DNA of 64,000 nt from Dehalococcoidia bacterium UBA5748 (GTDB lineage Bacteria > Chloroflexota > Dehalococcoidia > Dehalococcoidales > UBA5627), in contig DIFM01000026.1 of the NCBI GenBank assembly GCA_002419135.1, forward strand, positions 10,428 to 74,427, read 5' to 3'. The notes beneath the pieces are model-generated. The model searched no databases. It saw only the letters and a list, made by a program, of their open reading frames with translations, and was not told the DNA's origin. This document shows, one piece after another, positions 44,101-52,263 of the stretch (positions within the stretch are counted from its first letter, which is position 1; the number at the start of each line of letters is the position of its first letter). The position numbers and the translations under genes are program-made.

Positions 44101-44431
44101 CGTCGTTAACGCAGAATTTGCCATGGTAGAGGCGCATAACAAAGGGACACTCATTATAAAAAGTGAGAGAGCCGGAGAGATGGTCAGGGTATCTTTCACT
44201 GATGACGGTCCGGGTATATCCGGAGAGAATTTGAAGAAGCTATTCGACCCCTTTTTCACCACCAAGGAAGTGGGCAAGGGAACCGGTTTGGGCTTGAGTA
44301 TTTGTCATGGTATAATTTCCCAGCACCGCGGGAACATCTATGCGGAAAGTGAATTGGGGAAAGGCGCTACATTTGCAGTGGAGCTCCCCATAAATCTGTC
44401 TGAAGAAACCGAAGGGGAAAATAATGAATAA
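38195..44431 (+). CDS. Giant multi-PAS/GAF hybrid sensor histidine kinase
   Basis: The 2078-residue soluble kinase reads in order: REC (1-122, ILIVEDNEDSRNLL and DIVVSDIQMPEMDGF), a coiled linker, GAF1 (about 172-345), PAS1 (360-475), GAF2 (480-650), GAF3 (655-818), PAS2 to PAS9 (828-1835), HisKA (about 1841-1912, phospho-acceptor in GIAHELNNPLTS near 1860) and HATPase (1935-2070, DDGPGISGENLKKLFDPFF). No membrane helix is present. Each PAS closes with a D-I-T-E-R-K linker. ATG 38195 follows AGGGGG; an ORF extension to 38153 lacks that site. Its stop overlaps by 8 bases the next gene. The N-terminal receiver suggests control by upstream kinases. The signals sensed are unknown. Confidence 0.92.
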   Translation: MKILIVEDNEDSRNLLSKQLRSYGHEVITANNGIEALEQALKDAPDIVVSDIQMPEMDGFQLCRQWKQNEKLKYIPVVFYTATYTSQEDEKFALNLGVNAFVRKPTDPGVLAKILSEIIEQAGAGLLPPPIVESLGQDEYLEEYNKRLVAKLQKKIEDLNLEISRRKKAESDIRRIGRMLRTISECNQLLVHATDEKELLESICDLVVRSEGFPLAWAGFAENDEDKTVRPVAFAGSVTEYLNNLKISWADNEFGKGPTGVAIRTGKHCIARYGTTDSDFARWHASAAKYGFNSSIALPLISEGITIGSLNIYSKDEDAFNEEQVKLLAELADDLAYGITALRKRHELDIATENLVRSEKKYSTLVEYSSDGIIIIQDGLIKFANRETTRMTGFTLNETIGKALADFVSPRYKEFVSERYTRRMAGEDVPSRYEVEINRKNGKAVPVEINAGIIEYDGKPADMALIRDITERKEAEQQVLRQRTILEAINRVFEDTLECETDEEVARSCLSVAEQLTGSEFGWIGEINKAGLLDTLAQSDPGWQACRIPGTTATKCIRNMDVRGVWGRVLKSRKALITNDPSTHPDSVGVPDGHPSLTSFLGVPLKDGAKTFGMIALANKPDGYTLLEQEAVEKLSVAMVELLRRKRADNSVRLHERHLQELVELYKMTEDRRKSISDYVSYTLESVQKSLQSRIAFIGTMNEDESIFTTLAWTKDTMKQCAIEKKPMRFSIAESGLWGEVVRQRRPIVINDYDAAEEYKKGYPEGHIPIKRFLSVPIFSSDRIVAVAAVANRDSEYNDSDVNVLTSLLHEMWNLTERKKDEEALKESEAKYRLLVENIPVGVAIMRGGKILFTNSQNEQISGYTIEELKSINPFDAIYEEDRAKVTEYAAMRVRGESVPGSYDIRIIHKDGSLRWLNRNVVRIDWLGEKALLIIDTDITERIKAEQAVQESEKKYHSLFTQSTEGIYVHDLDGNIVDVNEVACIQTEYTREELLQLNVFDLHPDCQPTANNPKPEIIELWKGWQTGQRFYYEGEHRRKNGNVYPTEISTGVIEYGNNKYILAIVKDITERKEAAESLRKERESARRILDTAQAIILTLDSKGKIVHFNPYTTAISGYTIDEVRGKDWFETFLPQRNRQQTRAMFNKALETVKPASNVDIIVTKAGEERFIDWYFISIKDNGGETLGVLSTGQDVTERRKAEEEVLASETRYRRLFEAAKDGILIVNAETGLIFDVNPFLINLLGLTKEDFIGKELWEIGIFKDIVANKANFEELRQKGRIRYEDLPLRTHDGRQVDVEFVSNVYEVDHSKVIQCNIRDITERKKAEEALKDEATRRRILLEQSRDGIVVLNQEGGVHEANKRFAEMLGYSNEEVLKLHAWDWEYMASQDRLVEMLRDVDEKGDQFETKHRRKDGSIYDVEISTNGAIFAGQKLIFCVCRDITERKNAQEELRESQHLFSTVANTSPALVWMSGTDKLCNWFNEPWLTFTGRTMEQEMGNGWTDGVHPDDLAGCLKTYVQAFDSRQEFSMEYRLRHHDGEYRWIIDKGTPRFDANGNFMGYIGSCLDITERKKAAEQMRKSEEKYRTLFETMRQGVIFWNENGKLISANAATEGILGLSMEQMLGKSPAEIFRKAIHENGSAFPKNKYPSCMALKSGNSAKDIIMGVFNFKEDRYRWIVINAMPLFKENENKPHQVYTTYSDITQIKQIERALIQSENNLRQLLDSWTTTFNSINNGICLLSLDGTVIRCNQAMNDILGKTDKEINGEKCFRLVHGTERRIKGCPHLKMIKSGHREAFEYMVGEKWFYTVVDPIFDGKGNISASVHIMEDITERKKTAERMIVTDRLASIGELSSGIAHELNNPLTSVIGLTQLLLEGGNIPEDISRDLQLVNSEARRAAKVVKNLLVFARRHPNEMQLSDVNQAVEKVLELREYEQKVSNIRVIRKLDPHLPRILMDYFQIQQVFLNIVVNAEFAMVEAHNKGTLIIKSERAGEMVRVSFTDDGPGISGENLKKLFDPFFTTKEVGKGTGLGLSICHGIISQHRGNIYAESELGKGATFAVELPINLSEETEGENNE

Positions 44432-45458
44432 AATCGATAACGGCGGCTGGACGATACTTGTAGTTGACGATGAACCGGTTATCAGGCGTCTTCTGCGCCA
44501 GAAAATGATATCGCTGGGCTATGCCTGCTTTGAAGCTGATGGTTCACGGCAGGCTATGGAAAAGATGAATGAAAGCCCTGCTGATTTGGTGATTTTGGAT
44601 ATTATGATGCCGGGCGGTTCGGGAATGGAGCTGCTGCCGGAACTCAAAAAAGCCTATCCGGATGCTATAGTTATTATGGCGACTGCCGTCGGCGATGCGG
44701 ATACAGCTATCAAGTGCGTCAGACTGGGCGCCTACGACTATTTCACCAAGCCGTATAATCTTGACGAAGTGGCATTGAGTGTAGAACGTGCACTGAATAC
44801 GCGCCGGCTGGAACTGGAAGTGCTCGATTATCAGAATAATCTCGAAGAGAAGGTAAAAGTACAGGCAGACAAAATCCGCACCTCTTTTATGAATGCCGTT
44901 ACAGCACTGGCTTTGGCGCTGGATGCCAAGGATGGATATACCAGCGGGCATTCGGGGCGTGTTTCGGAAATTTCCGTGGTTATCGCAAAAGAACTGGGCA
45001 TGCCGGATGGCAGTATTGAAAATATCCGACTGGCAGGTCTGATTCACGATATCGGAAAAATCGGTGTGAAAGAAGAGGTGTTGAATAAACCGGGCTTGCT
45101 GACACCTCAGGAATTCGAGTATATCAAGACGCATCCTGCAATCGGTGAGCGTATCTTAAAACCTATTGTGGAAGAACAGGAAATCCTCGATATAGTGCGC
45201 CTGCATCACGAGCGCTTTGACGGCAAAGGCTATCCCGATGGCTTAGCCGGTGAGCAGATTCCGACAGGTGCGGCTATTATGGCGCTGGCGGATGCCTATG
45301 ACGCTATGACCAGCGACCGTCCATACCGCAAGTCGTTAGGGCATGCGGCAGCGGTTAGCGAGATTAAGAAGGGTTCCGGAACCCAGTTTTCTCCCGATGC
45401 GGTTGAAGCGTTTTTGAGGGTGGAAAATACTATTGCACCTAAAACAGTCAAACCCTGA
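44424..45458 (+). CDS. Response regulator with HD-GYP phosphodiesterase domain
   Basis: The 344-residue protein has a receiver domain (1-125: ILVVDDEPVIRRLL, DLVILDIMMPGGSGMELL with acceptor Asp about 58, TKPYNLDEV). A coiled linker follows, then an HD-GYP domain (about 150-335): GHSGRVSEIS, LIHDIGKIGVKEEVL with the HD pair, HHERFDGKGYPDGLAGEQIP (the GYP motif intact) and ADAYDAMTSDRPYR. HD-GYP enzymes hydrolyse cyclic di-GMP. Placed at the end of the kinase operon and overlapping the giant kinase gene by 8 bases, it is the likely output of the relay. Confidence 0.95.
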   Translation: MNKIDNGGWTILVVDDEPVIRRLLRQKMISLGYACFEADGSRQAMEKMNESPADLVILDIMMPGGSGMELLPELKKAYPDAIVIMATAVGDADTAIKCVRLGAYDYFTKPYNLDEVALSVERALNTRRLELEVLDYQNNLEEKVKVQADKIRTSFMNAVTALALALDAKDGYTSGHSGRVSEISVVIAKELGMPDGSIENIRLAGLIHDIGKIGVKEEVLNKPGLLTPQEFEYIKTHPAIGERILKPIVEEQEILDIVRLHHERFDGKGYPDGLAGEQIPTGAAIMALADAYDAMTSDRPYRKSLGHAAAVSEIKKGSGTQFSPDAVEAFLRVENTIAPKTVKP

Positions 45459-45535
45459 TTGGCACGTTTCACGCACGGATTATTGACATCGGGAACACAT
45501 TTCCCCCAACCGGCTTTCAGAATGTATAATCTAGT

Positions 45536-47503
45536 ATGCTAAATATAAGTAATCTCTCCAAATCATTCGGTCTGCGCACTCTTTTTTCGGGTTTGTCACT
45601 GAGCGTGGGCGGGCGCGACCGCGTCGCTGTGCTCGGTCCTAACGGCTGCGGCAAAACGACTCTTTTCGAAATTATAGCCGGCAACATCGCCCCCGATGAG
45701 GGTGTAATCACACGTCAAAGAGGAATGACCGTCGGGTATCTGAAACAGGATGTAGAGCCTTTTTCAAATAAACTGTTACTTGAAGAAATTATAGGCAGCT
45801 GTGAAAAAACCGGAGCGTTGAAGGCGCGCATAGATGCCATAGTTCTTAAACTGGAGGGTACACTCGATGAGGCTGAAAAATCCTCCCTGCTGGATGAACT
45901 GGGTGATCTGCAGCACCGCTTCGAATTGCTCGGCGGAAACGATATCGAGCATCACGCAAAGGTAATACTGTGTGGCCTCGGTTTTTCCGAAAAAGATTTT
46001 TTACGCCCGTTGAACAGTTTAAGCGGCGGCTGGCTGATGCGCGCTTCTTTAGCCAGATTGCTTGCCATAAATCCCGACCTGCTGCTTTTGGATGAACCTA
46101 CCAATCATCTCGACCTGGAATCATGTATCTGGTTCGAAAATTACCTGATGCGCTACGAGGGGGCGGTACTATTAACATCACATGACAGGTCATTTTTAAA
46201 TAAGGTGACAAATAAAATACTGGCAATCGAAAACGGCAAGCCGGTGTGCTTTAACGGCAATTATAACGGCTATATAGAAATGCGGCAGAAAGAAGCGGAA
46301 AAACTGGAGGCGGCTGCCCAGCGGCAGGAAAAGAAAATTGCCAAGGAAATGGAGTTTATTGAACGCTTTCGCTATAAGGCAACCAAGGCGCGGCAGGTGC
46401 AGAGTCGCCTAAAAATGCTGGCAAAGGTCGAGCGTATTGAAGTACCTCGTATGACGAAAAAAGTGAACTTCAGCTTTGCCGAACCGCAACCGGGAGGACG
46501 CGAGGTAACTACCCTTAAAAACATTCATAAGTCATACGGAGAAACAGCTGTCTATTCCGGAATCGAGCTGATAATCGAGCGCGGTGATAAGATTGCGTTG
46601 GTAGGTCCGAACGGAGCCGGTAAAACCACCCTGTTAAAAATTCTTGCCGGAGTGCTGCCTTTCGAAAGAGGCGAAAGGGTGTTGGGTTATAAAGTAGAAA
46701 CAGCTTATTATGCGCAGCATCAGCTGGAGCTTTTAAATCCGGCTAATGATTTGTTGTCCGAGCTGAGGCGTGTATCTGCCGAGCCGTCCGACCGGCAGCT
46801 GCGCTCTCTTCTGGGAGCCTTCCTTTTTGTCGGTGACGATGTTTATAAAACTGTGTCTGTGCTTTCCGGCGGTGAAAAAGCGCGCCTTGCCATTGCCAAA
46901 ATGCTGCTTAAACCGGCTAACTTCATACTGATGGATGAACCTACCAACCATCTCGATATCGCTTCGCGTGAAGTGCTTACCGATGCGCTGGAGGAATACA
47001 GTGGTACTTTGTGTTTCATTACACATGACCGCTTGTTGATTAACCAGGTAGCCAATAAGATAATCGAGGTTAAAAACGGCAATATCAAAATCTACCTGGG
47101 GGATTACGATTACTATACCGAAAAAAGGGCAGAAAACGAAGCAGCTCCCATCTTCTCTTCAGGCAGTAAACCAAAGTCTTCATCCGAAGATATAAAACAG
47201 CGTAAGCATAAGGAAGCAAGGTTGCGTAACGATTATTTCCGCAGGTCCAATCCTCTAAAAGACGAAATAGAAAAAACGGAGGAAGAAATATCGCGATTGG
47301 AAGAAGAGAAGGGTTACATCGAAGCGCTGTATGCCGATGAGACGAAATGTAACGACGGAGCAGCCATGGTAGAGGTAACAACCAGGCATCAACAGGTACT
47401 TGGGCGCATTAAGGCTCTGGAGGCGCGCTGGGAGCAGTTGAGCATGCAGGATGAAAAAATGAGGCAGGAACTGGCAGAAGCCCTGCGCTCTCTGAATGAT
47501 TAA
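45536..47503 (+). CDS. ABC-F family ATPase (Uup/YdiF-like)
   Basis: The 655-residue protein holds two ABC cassettes and no membrane helices. The first has [14 protein letters not shown] (about 37-50), [15 protein letters not shown] and [14 protein letters not shown]. The second has [14 protein letters not shown] (about 360-373), [16 protein letters not shown] and [13 protein letters not shown]. Between them lies a charged linker ([20 protein letters not shown]) and after about 545 a coiled-coil tail typical of Uup/YdiF. ABC-F proteins act on ribosomes to relieve stalls or give antibiotic protection. TATAAT at 45525-45530 sits only 6 bases before ATG 45536, so any transcript from it would be nearly leaderless. 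Confidence 0.94.
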   Translation: MLNISNLSKSFGLRTLFSGLSLSVGGRDRVAVLGPNGCGKTTLFEIIAGNIAPDEGVITRQRGMTVGYLKQDVEPFSNKLLLEEIIGSCEKTGALKARIDAIVLKLEGTLDEAEKSSLLDELGDLQHRFELLGGNDIEHHAKVILCGLGFSEKDFLRPLNSLSGGWLMRASLARLLAINPDLLLLDEPTNHLDLESCIWFENYLMRYEGAVLLTSHDRSFLNKVTNKILAIENGKPVCFNGNYNGYIEMRQKEAEKLEAAAQRQEKKIAKEMEFIERFRYKATKARQVQSRLKMLAKVERIEVPRMTKKVNFSFAEPQPGGREVTTLKNIHKSYGETAVYSGIELIIERGDKIALVGPNGAGKTTLLKILAGVLPFERGERVLGYKVETAYYAQHQLELLNPANDLLSELRRVSAEPSDRQLRSLLGAFLFVGDDVYKTVSVLSGGEKARLAIAKMLLKPANFILMDEPTNHLDIASREVLTDALEEYSGTLCFITHDRLLINQVANKIIEVKNGNIKIYLGDYDYYTEKRAENEAAPIFSSGSKPKSSSEDIKQRKHKEARLRNDYFRRSNPLKDEIEKTEEEISRLEEEKGYIEALYADETKCNDGAAMVEVTTRHQQVLGRIKALEARWEQLSMQDEKMRQELAEALRSLND

Positions 47504-47644
47504 ACATATTTCTGACGTTATTATTTTTCGCCAATTTACTGAAACGACAATTTTTAGAATCGCCTATAATCTTCCTTGAAAAATATTTTTCTTGACGGGT
47601 ATTGATTATCCGCAAGAGTTGTACTAATCTATTGTGTGAGAGAT

Positions 47645-48220
47645 ATGAGAAAGATAGTTTTGGCGTCCTCCTCCCCGCGCAGAAAAGAGCTGCTCGAGAA
47701 GTTCGGGCTCAGTTTTACGGTGGATGCGGGCTCATTTCGGGAGGACTTCTCCCGGGGAATGGAGCCGCATAAGCTGGCGAGGGAAATTTCTCTCGGTAAA
47801 GCCGATGCGGTTGCCCGGAAACACCCAGATGCCTTGATTATCGGGGCAGATACATTTATCATTCTTGCTAACCGGATAATCGGTAAGCCGCAAACGGAAG
47901 AAGAAGCCCGTGAGATGCTTCAGAATATCAGCGATAATTCACATTTGGTAATAACCGGTTTCACCGTTATCGATACGGCATCCGGCAGAATCGTATCCCA
48001 TTCGGTCGAAACAAAAGTACACATCCGGGAAATATCTGCGGAGGAAATCGAAGCCTATATAAAAACCGGTGAACCGCTCGGGAAAGCGGGGGGCTACGCC
48101 ATACAGGGTCTGGGAGCGTTATTTGTGGAAAAAATCGAGGGCGATTACTTCAATGTGGTGGGTCTTCCGATGTATGCGCTTATGAATACTTTGAAGGAAT
48201 TCGGTATTCAGGTATTATAA
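47645..48220 (+). CDS. maf: Maf-family nucleotide pyrophosphatase
   Basis: Maf proteins hydrolyse non-canonical or dTTP/UTP nucleotides to monophosphates as house-cleaning enzymes. The 191 residues start MRKIVLASSSPRRKELLEKF, the family signature, with DAGSFREDF, ARKHPDALIIGADTFIIL (catalytic Asp), GKPQTEEEAREML and the C-terminal EPLGKAGGYAIQGLGALFVE (with the conserved Gln). ATG 47645 is chosen to match the family; an in-frame GTG at 47636 would add three residues. It follows the ABC-F gene after 141 bases and ends before a repeat-rich gap. Confidence 0.94.
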   Translation: MRKIVLASSSPRRKELLEKFGLSFTVDAGSFREDFSRGMEPHKLAREISLGKADAVARKHPDALIIGADTFIILANRIIGKPQTEEEAREMLQNISDNSHLVITGFTVIDTASGRIVSHSVETKVHIREISAEEIEAYIKTGEPLGKAGGYAIQGLGALFVEKIEGDYFNVVGLPMYALMNTLKEFGIQVL

Positions 48221-48339
48221 AGTCGCTCATATTATCTTTTGCTTTGGTGTTTTATACCCCGCCTCGGATTCTTCGTTTGTCCCTCACGAACTCAGAATGG
48301 CAGTTTAAGAAGGACTTCCCGCACTGGCAGGGGGAGAGA

Positions 48340-49473
48340 TTATCTGAACAGCTTCAAGTAGTCTTCGAAATTAAAGATACGATTGCGCTTGTCCCCCGTC
48401 ATTTCAGTTAGAATCCCCACAGAAAGAAATGTCTGTGTCAGATCGTTGGATGCTTTTACGGAAAGACCTGTAATCTGCTGGACATCCTTCACTGTAATTA
48501 CCGGTTTGGAAAAAAGCGCTCGCAACAGGATACCTGCCTGCTTTGCCCGTTTACCCATAGCTAATATCTTGTCTTGTTCAATGCTATTTTTTAAATCGGT
48601 AATTTTATGAAGCGTCTCTATTCCGTTTTCGGCCGTTTGTATTACTCCTGTTAGAAAAAATTTTAGCCATTGTGCCATATCATTTTTTATACGTACCAGT
48701 TCTAATTTATCGTAATACAGGTTTTTATTCTTTTCAAAGAAATCCGACAGATACAGGAGCGGTTTCTCCAAAACACCGGAACTGACCAAGTAAAGTGTAA
48801 TCAATAATCGCCCCATTCTGCCGTTACCATCAAGAAACGGATGGATTGTTTCAAACTGATAGTGTGCTATGGCAATACGGATTAAATGGGGTATTTTTAT
48901 ATCGGTATTATGCAGGAATTTTTCAAGGTCTGCCAGTAATTCAGGAAGCTCTGTATGTACGGGCGGAACAAAAACAGCATCATCAAGGCTGGCTCCGCCA
49001 ATCCAATTTTGAGACATTCTGAATTCTCCCGGTGTTTTATTTTCACCTCGCCCACTGGAAAGTAATATTCGATGGGTATTTCTGATCAGGCGATTAGAAA
49101 TGGGCAGCTTTGATAACTGCTCTATGGCATCATTCATAGCTAATATATAATTATTGACCTCATGCCAGTCATCCCGCTTTTCGGGGGCAATTTCTCTTTC
49201 TTCGGCAATAGCTTCTTCTATATTGGTATGTGTGCCTTCTATACGGCTTGAAGTAACCGCTTCTTTTACGATATGCATCTTAATAAACATATCCGTATCT
49301 GGGACGAAGCGTGAAAATGAGTTTAATTCCCCGAGTTTCAGTGAAGCTTTTTCAAGCATCTCATTTATAATCTCATCTTTCCAGACAAATGAATGGTTGA
49401 TTTTCTCAGGTAGAAAATACTTGTAACGATTACCTTGCCGCCAGATTCCTGCGCTAAATTCAGAAATATCCAT
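48340..49473 (-). CDS. Fic family protein (class II AMPylase-like)
   Basis: The 377-residue protein has a Fic/DOC N-terminal domain with the inhibitory motif TSSRIEGTHTN (about 74-84; S-x3-E-G). The Fic core carries the full catalytic loop HPFLDGNGRMGRLLI (about 210-224; HxFx[D/E]GNGRxxR), preceded by RIAIAHYQFETI. The C terminus (about 310-377) looks like a winged helix (ITVKDVQQITGLSVKASNDL), with a terminal FNFEDYLKLFR. Such proteins transfer AMP to a target hydroxyl and are held off by the inhibitory Glu. No toxin-antitoxin partner is adjacent. The target is unknown. Confidence 0.93.
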   Translation of the reverse strand: MDISEFSAGIWRQGNRYKYFLPEKINHSFVWKDEIINEMLEKASLKLGELNSFSRFVPDTDMFIKMHIVKEAVTSSRIEGTHTNIEEAIAEEREIAPEKRDDWHEVNNYILAMNDAIEQLSKLPISNRLIRNTHRILLSSGRGENKTPGEFRMSQNWIGGASLDDAVFVPPVHTELPELLADLEKFLHNTDIKIPHLIRIAIAHYQFETIHPFLDGNGRMGRLLITLYLVSSGVLEKPLLYLSDFFEKNKNLYYDKLELVRIKNDMAQWLKFFLTGVIQTAENGIETLHKITDLKNSIEQDKILAMGKRAKQAGILLRALFSKPVITVKDVQQITGLSVKASNDLTQTFLSVGILTEMTGDKRNRIFNFEDYLKLFR

Positions 49474-49778
49474 TAATATCTTTCCCTACATTATGGTTTT
49501 CGCTAATTTACTATAAATAATTAAAGTAAATTATAAAGAAATGTAATTTACCTTGTCAAGAGGAGGAATCGCCGCATGGTTCGACCCAGACAAATCAAGA
49601 ATCACTCTCCAGAATGACAGTTAAAGAGGGATTCCCATAAATATCGGTTTGTCCATAATCGTACTTTCAAAAAGTTTGTATACATCTATTGGCAAATGTA
49701 TACAAACCGGCATACTTTGTACATTTATCTTGAAGTGATCTACTAAGTGATTACACTATTACAGGAGCGCAATAACCT
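49474..49778. other. Intergenic stretch upstream of the Fic gene
   Basis: The 305 bases contain a short fragment related to repeat R3 and R1 (49574-49620, GGTTCGACCC and CCAGAATGACAG) and the palindrome listed at 49674-49707. The sequence near 49500-49555 is very AT-rich and may hold the promoter of the Fic gene. No coding sequence is supported. Confidence 0.55.
49674..49707. promoter_or_regulatory. Perfect 12-base inverted repeat, operator or weak terminator
   Basis: GTTTGTATACAT (49674-49685) and ATGTATACAAAC (49696-49707) are perfect inverted copies around a 10-base spacer. On the minus strand the structure is followed by TTTTT, so it could end the flavoprotein transcript (stop 72 bases upstream). 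The TGTATACA core and AT richness also suit a dimeric repressor site in front of the Fic gene, 201 bases away. Confidence 0.6.
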
Positions 49779-51110
49779 TCAAACAATTTCATTTACAAAA
49801 GAGGCGGCGCTTTCACCTGCCACATATCCCGTGGAGAAAGCGGCTTGCAAATTATACCCGCCGGTCTCGGCATCGATATCCATCACCTCTCCGCAGAAAT
49901 ACAATCCTTTAATCAGTTTCGAACCCATCGTCCTGGGGTCTATTTCTTTCAATGAAACTCCTCCGGCGGTTACCATTGCAGAGGAAAGCGGCAGGGTCGA
50001 TTTTATATTAAAGCGCAGTGATTTTAACAGCATCAGCAGTCCTTCCTTTTCGGCAGCATTGATCTGGTTGCCGAATTTGTGCGGTTCGATATGCGACATT
50101 TTTACAAACGGCTCGATGAGCTTCTGCGGCAATAATTCTTTAAGAATATTGCGAAAGCTCCTTTTGCTGTAGGTATCGAAGTCGCGTTGCAGCCTTTCAC
50201 CCAGTTCCTTGAAACTTAAAGCCGGTTTCAAATCTATCGCCACACTGACGGGACCTTTTTCCAGTGCTTCGGCAACAGATAAGCTCATCAGCAGCGTGAT
50301 AGGGCCGCCGATGCCGAAATGGGTCATCATCATATCTCCCATACGGCTTTCGATAAGCGGCGGCTTGGGGCTTTTACCCGGAATGCCGCGCCCGCAGTCT
50401 TTTAGCGGTGCAGTCGATACGTCTATTTCCTGCGAAGCGCATTGATAAGCTGTCAGACGCACGTTTTTGAGCGTTACCCCCTGCATACTCTTTGCCAGCT
50501 CAATCTCTTCCACGACTAAAGGCACCAGCGCCGGCCGTAAGGGTATAATGGTATGATTCAGGGCAGCTGCCAGTCGGTAGCCATCGCCGCTGGAACCGGT
50601 CGCGGGATAGGATGCCCCTCCGGCAGCAATAATAACCGCCTTTGCCGGATACACTTGCATTTCTGTTTTTACTCCCGTTATTTGCCCGTCCACCGTGATA
50701 ATTTCGGTTGCTTTAACGCCGGTTTGAATCTGAACCCCGTTTTTCGTAATATATTTCATCAGTGCGTTTACGACATCCGCGGCATTATCGGATTGAGGGA
50801 AGATTCTGCCCCCGCGTTCAGTCTTGGTTTCCACTCCGTAACGTCTTAAGAGAGCCAGCAGGTCCTCTCTGAAAAATCTACTGAATGCATTGTAGAGGAA
50901 TCTGCCGTTAGCTCCGAACATGGGGATAAACTCTTCAAGCTCTTTCGAATTGGATACGTTGCAGCGTGTCTTACCGCTGATGAGGATTTTATTGCCGGGT
51001 GCGGCACTCTTTTCCAGTAAAAGAACATCTGCACCCGCTTCCGCCGCCCTGCCGGCTGCCAGCATACCGCCCGCTCCGGCGCCGATAACAATTATCCGGT
51101 TACTTTTCAT
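49779..51110 (-). CDS. HI0933-like NAD(P)/FAD-dependent oxidoreductase
   Basis: The 443-residue flavoprotein has an N-terminal FAD-binding GAGAGGMLAAGRAAEAGADV (11-30), KILISGKTRCNVSN (about 45-58, the family's GxGRCNxTN site), TERGGRIFPQSDNAADVV, AVIIAAGGASYPATGSSGDG (about 163-182), and the C-terminal TAGGVSLKEIDPRTMGSKLI with FCGEVMDIDAETGGYNLQAA. It belongs to the HI0933/BaiN/YhiN family, whose members include a bile-acid-linked reductase, but most lack known substrates. ATG 51110 begins MKSNRIIVIGAGAGG. It stands alone on the minus strand. Confidence 0.92.
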   Translation of the reverse strand: MKSNRIIVIGAGAGGMLAAGRAAEAGADVLLLEKSAAPGNKILISGKTRCNVSNSKELEEFIPMFGANGRFLYNAFSRFFREDLLALLRRYGVETKTERGGRIFPQSDNAADVVNALMKYITKNGVQIQTGVKATEIITVDGQITGVKTEMQVYPAKAVIIAAGGASYPATGSSGDGYRLAAALNHTIIPLRPALVPLVVEEIELAKSMQGVTLKNVRLTAYQCASQEIDVSTAPLKDCGRGIPGKSPKPPLIESRMGDMMMTHFGIGGPITLLMSLSVAEALEKGPVSVAIDLKPALSFKELGERLQRDFDTYSKRSFRNILKELLPQKLIEPFVKMSHIEPHKFGNQINAAEKEGLLMLLKSLRFNIKSTLPLSSAMVTAGGVSLKEIDPRTMGSKLIKGLYFCGEVMDIDAETGGYNLQAAFSTGYVAGESAASFVNEIV

Positions 51111-51331
51111 AGGTATATTAGTGTACAGATTTTTTATCTTTATAACAAGAATCGACTGCCGGTTTGTTTTTTTACCTGTTTTATATGTGGCTTTGTAATT
51201 ATTATTGTATTAGTGTACAATTAAGGAAGTTTAAGTTGAAGTTATTACAGGAATTCAGAATCATTGTATATTCTCATCCCCATTGGATGACTCAGACTCT
51301 GAACTAAAATATTAAGAGAGGAGGTCATTCA

Positions 51332-51628
51332 ATGAGTTTTCAGGACAAATCAATCCAGTGTTCCGATTGCGGTGCTACATTCACTTTCAGCGCAGAAGAC
51401 CAGGAATTTTTCCAGTCAAAGGGTTATACAAATGAGCCCAAGCGTTGTCCTTCATGCCGTGCGGCAAGAAAGACCGAACGTAACGGAAACGGCGGCGGCT
51501 ATTCTTCGTCACGCCAGATGTTCCCGGTCACATGCAGCAGTTGCGGCAGAGCTACCGAGGTTCCTTTTCAACCGCGAGGCGACAAACCGGTCTATTGCAG
51601 CGATTGCTACAGAAAAGTAAGCCGCTAA
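51332..51628 (+). CDS. Zinc-ribbon domain protein
   Basis: The 98-residue protein has two zinc-binding cysteine sets: QCSDCGATFTFS (9-20) with RCPSCRAARK (about 38-47), and TCSSCGRATEVPF (about 67-79) with VYCSDCYRK near the C terminus. Each is a treble-clef-like ribbon; the linker is Gly/Ser/Asn-rich (NGNGGGYSS). Similar proteins in Chloroflexota are annotated only as zinc-ribbon, cold-shock-associated or CxxC proteins. AGAGGAGG precedes ATG 51332, a very strong ribosome-binding site, so high expression is likely. A strong terminator follows. Confidence 0.88.
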   Translation: MSFQDKSIQCSDCGATFTFSAEDQEFFQSKGYTNEPKRCPSCRAARKTERNGNGGGYSSSRQMFPVTCSSCGRATEVPFQPRGDKPVYCSDCYRKVSR

Positions 51629-51652
51629 ACTTATCGGTTTAAAAAAGAACTT

Positions 51653-51685
51653 AAAGACGGGCTGTAAAACAGCCCGTCTTTCGTT
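51653..51685 (+). terminator. Rho-independent terminator
   Basis: Perfect 12-base arms AAAGACGGGCTG (51653-51664) and CAGCCCGTCTTT (51670-51681) enclose TAAAA, and CGTTTT follows. It ends the zinc-ribbon gene and insulates the RRM gene behind it. Confidence 0.92.
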
Positions 51686-51721
51686 TTAAACGGCTAAAAG
51701 GTGACAAAAAGGAGCCCGATG

Positions 51722-52078
51722 ATGAGACGCAGATTAATGGATTCACCTCGCAGGTCAAACAGGATCAATTTATATGTGGGCAACCTGTCATCCACTGCTA
51801 CCGAAATCGATTTGAAGCAGGTATTTTCGGCTTTCGGCCCGGTGATCGAGGTAAGCATAATGAACGATGAATATATAGGCAGCGGCCAATCTCGAAGATA
51901 TGCCTATATAAAGATGGAAGAAAGAACCCAGGGAGAAGCCGCCATACTCAATCTCAACGGCAAATCGTTAAGTAATCGTGTTATCGGTGTTATCGAAGCC
52001 CTGCCGCTTTCTCCCGTCAATGTCACTCCTCCCTGTAATAAATACAGACACAGAAGCTGGAGGGATAAAAAAGAATAA
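51722..52078 (+). CDS. RNA-binding protein with one RRM domain
   Basis: The 118-residue protein carries one RNA-recognition motif: RNP2 is NLYVGNLSSTATEIDLKQVF (about 14-33, LYVGNL) and RNP1 is SRRYAYIKMEE (about 58-68), with NLNGKSLSNRVIGVIEALP closing the fold. Basic ends (MRRRLMDSPRRSNR and KYRHRSWRDKKE) should aid RNA binding. ATG 51722 (or ATG 51719) is chosen because AGGAG lies just upstream at 51710-51714; an open-frame GTG at 51701 would precede that site. Single-RRM proteins are linked to cold shock and RNA chaperoning in cyanobacteria and other bacteria. Confidence 0.88.
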   Translation: MRRRLMDSPRRSNRINLYVGNLSSTATEIDLKQVFSAFGPVIEVSIMNDEYIGSGQSRRYAYIKMEERTQGEAAILNLNGKSLSNRVIGVIEALPLSPVNVTPPCNKYRHRSWRDKKE

Positions 52079-52263
52079 TTTTTTATCCGGAAAAGTTCAG
52101 AAACATATTGGACTATTAGACCTGCTATCACTTTGTATAAGATAGTGTTATAATACCTGCCAGAGGTGGTAATCATACGCTGTCTCTTAATTCAAAATCG
52201 AAAACGCTGACGATACACAAAGTAGACGAAAGCATCTTTGCGCCGCATTATTTTGCACGCTGT

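Noticed and set aside
38195..44431. Tandem PAS modules as an assembly artefact
   Set aside because: The modules differ clearly in sequence and the frame stays open throughout; only the short linkers are near-identical.
45483..45530. TTGACA at 45483 with TATAAT at 45525 as one promoter
   Set aside because: The spacing is 36 bases, far from 17; the two boxes cannot act together.
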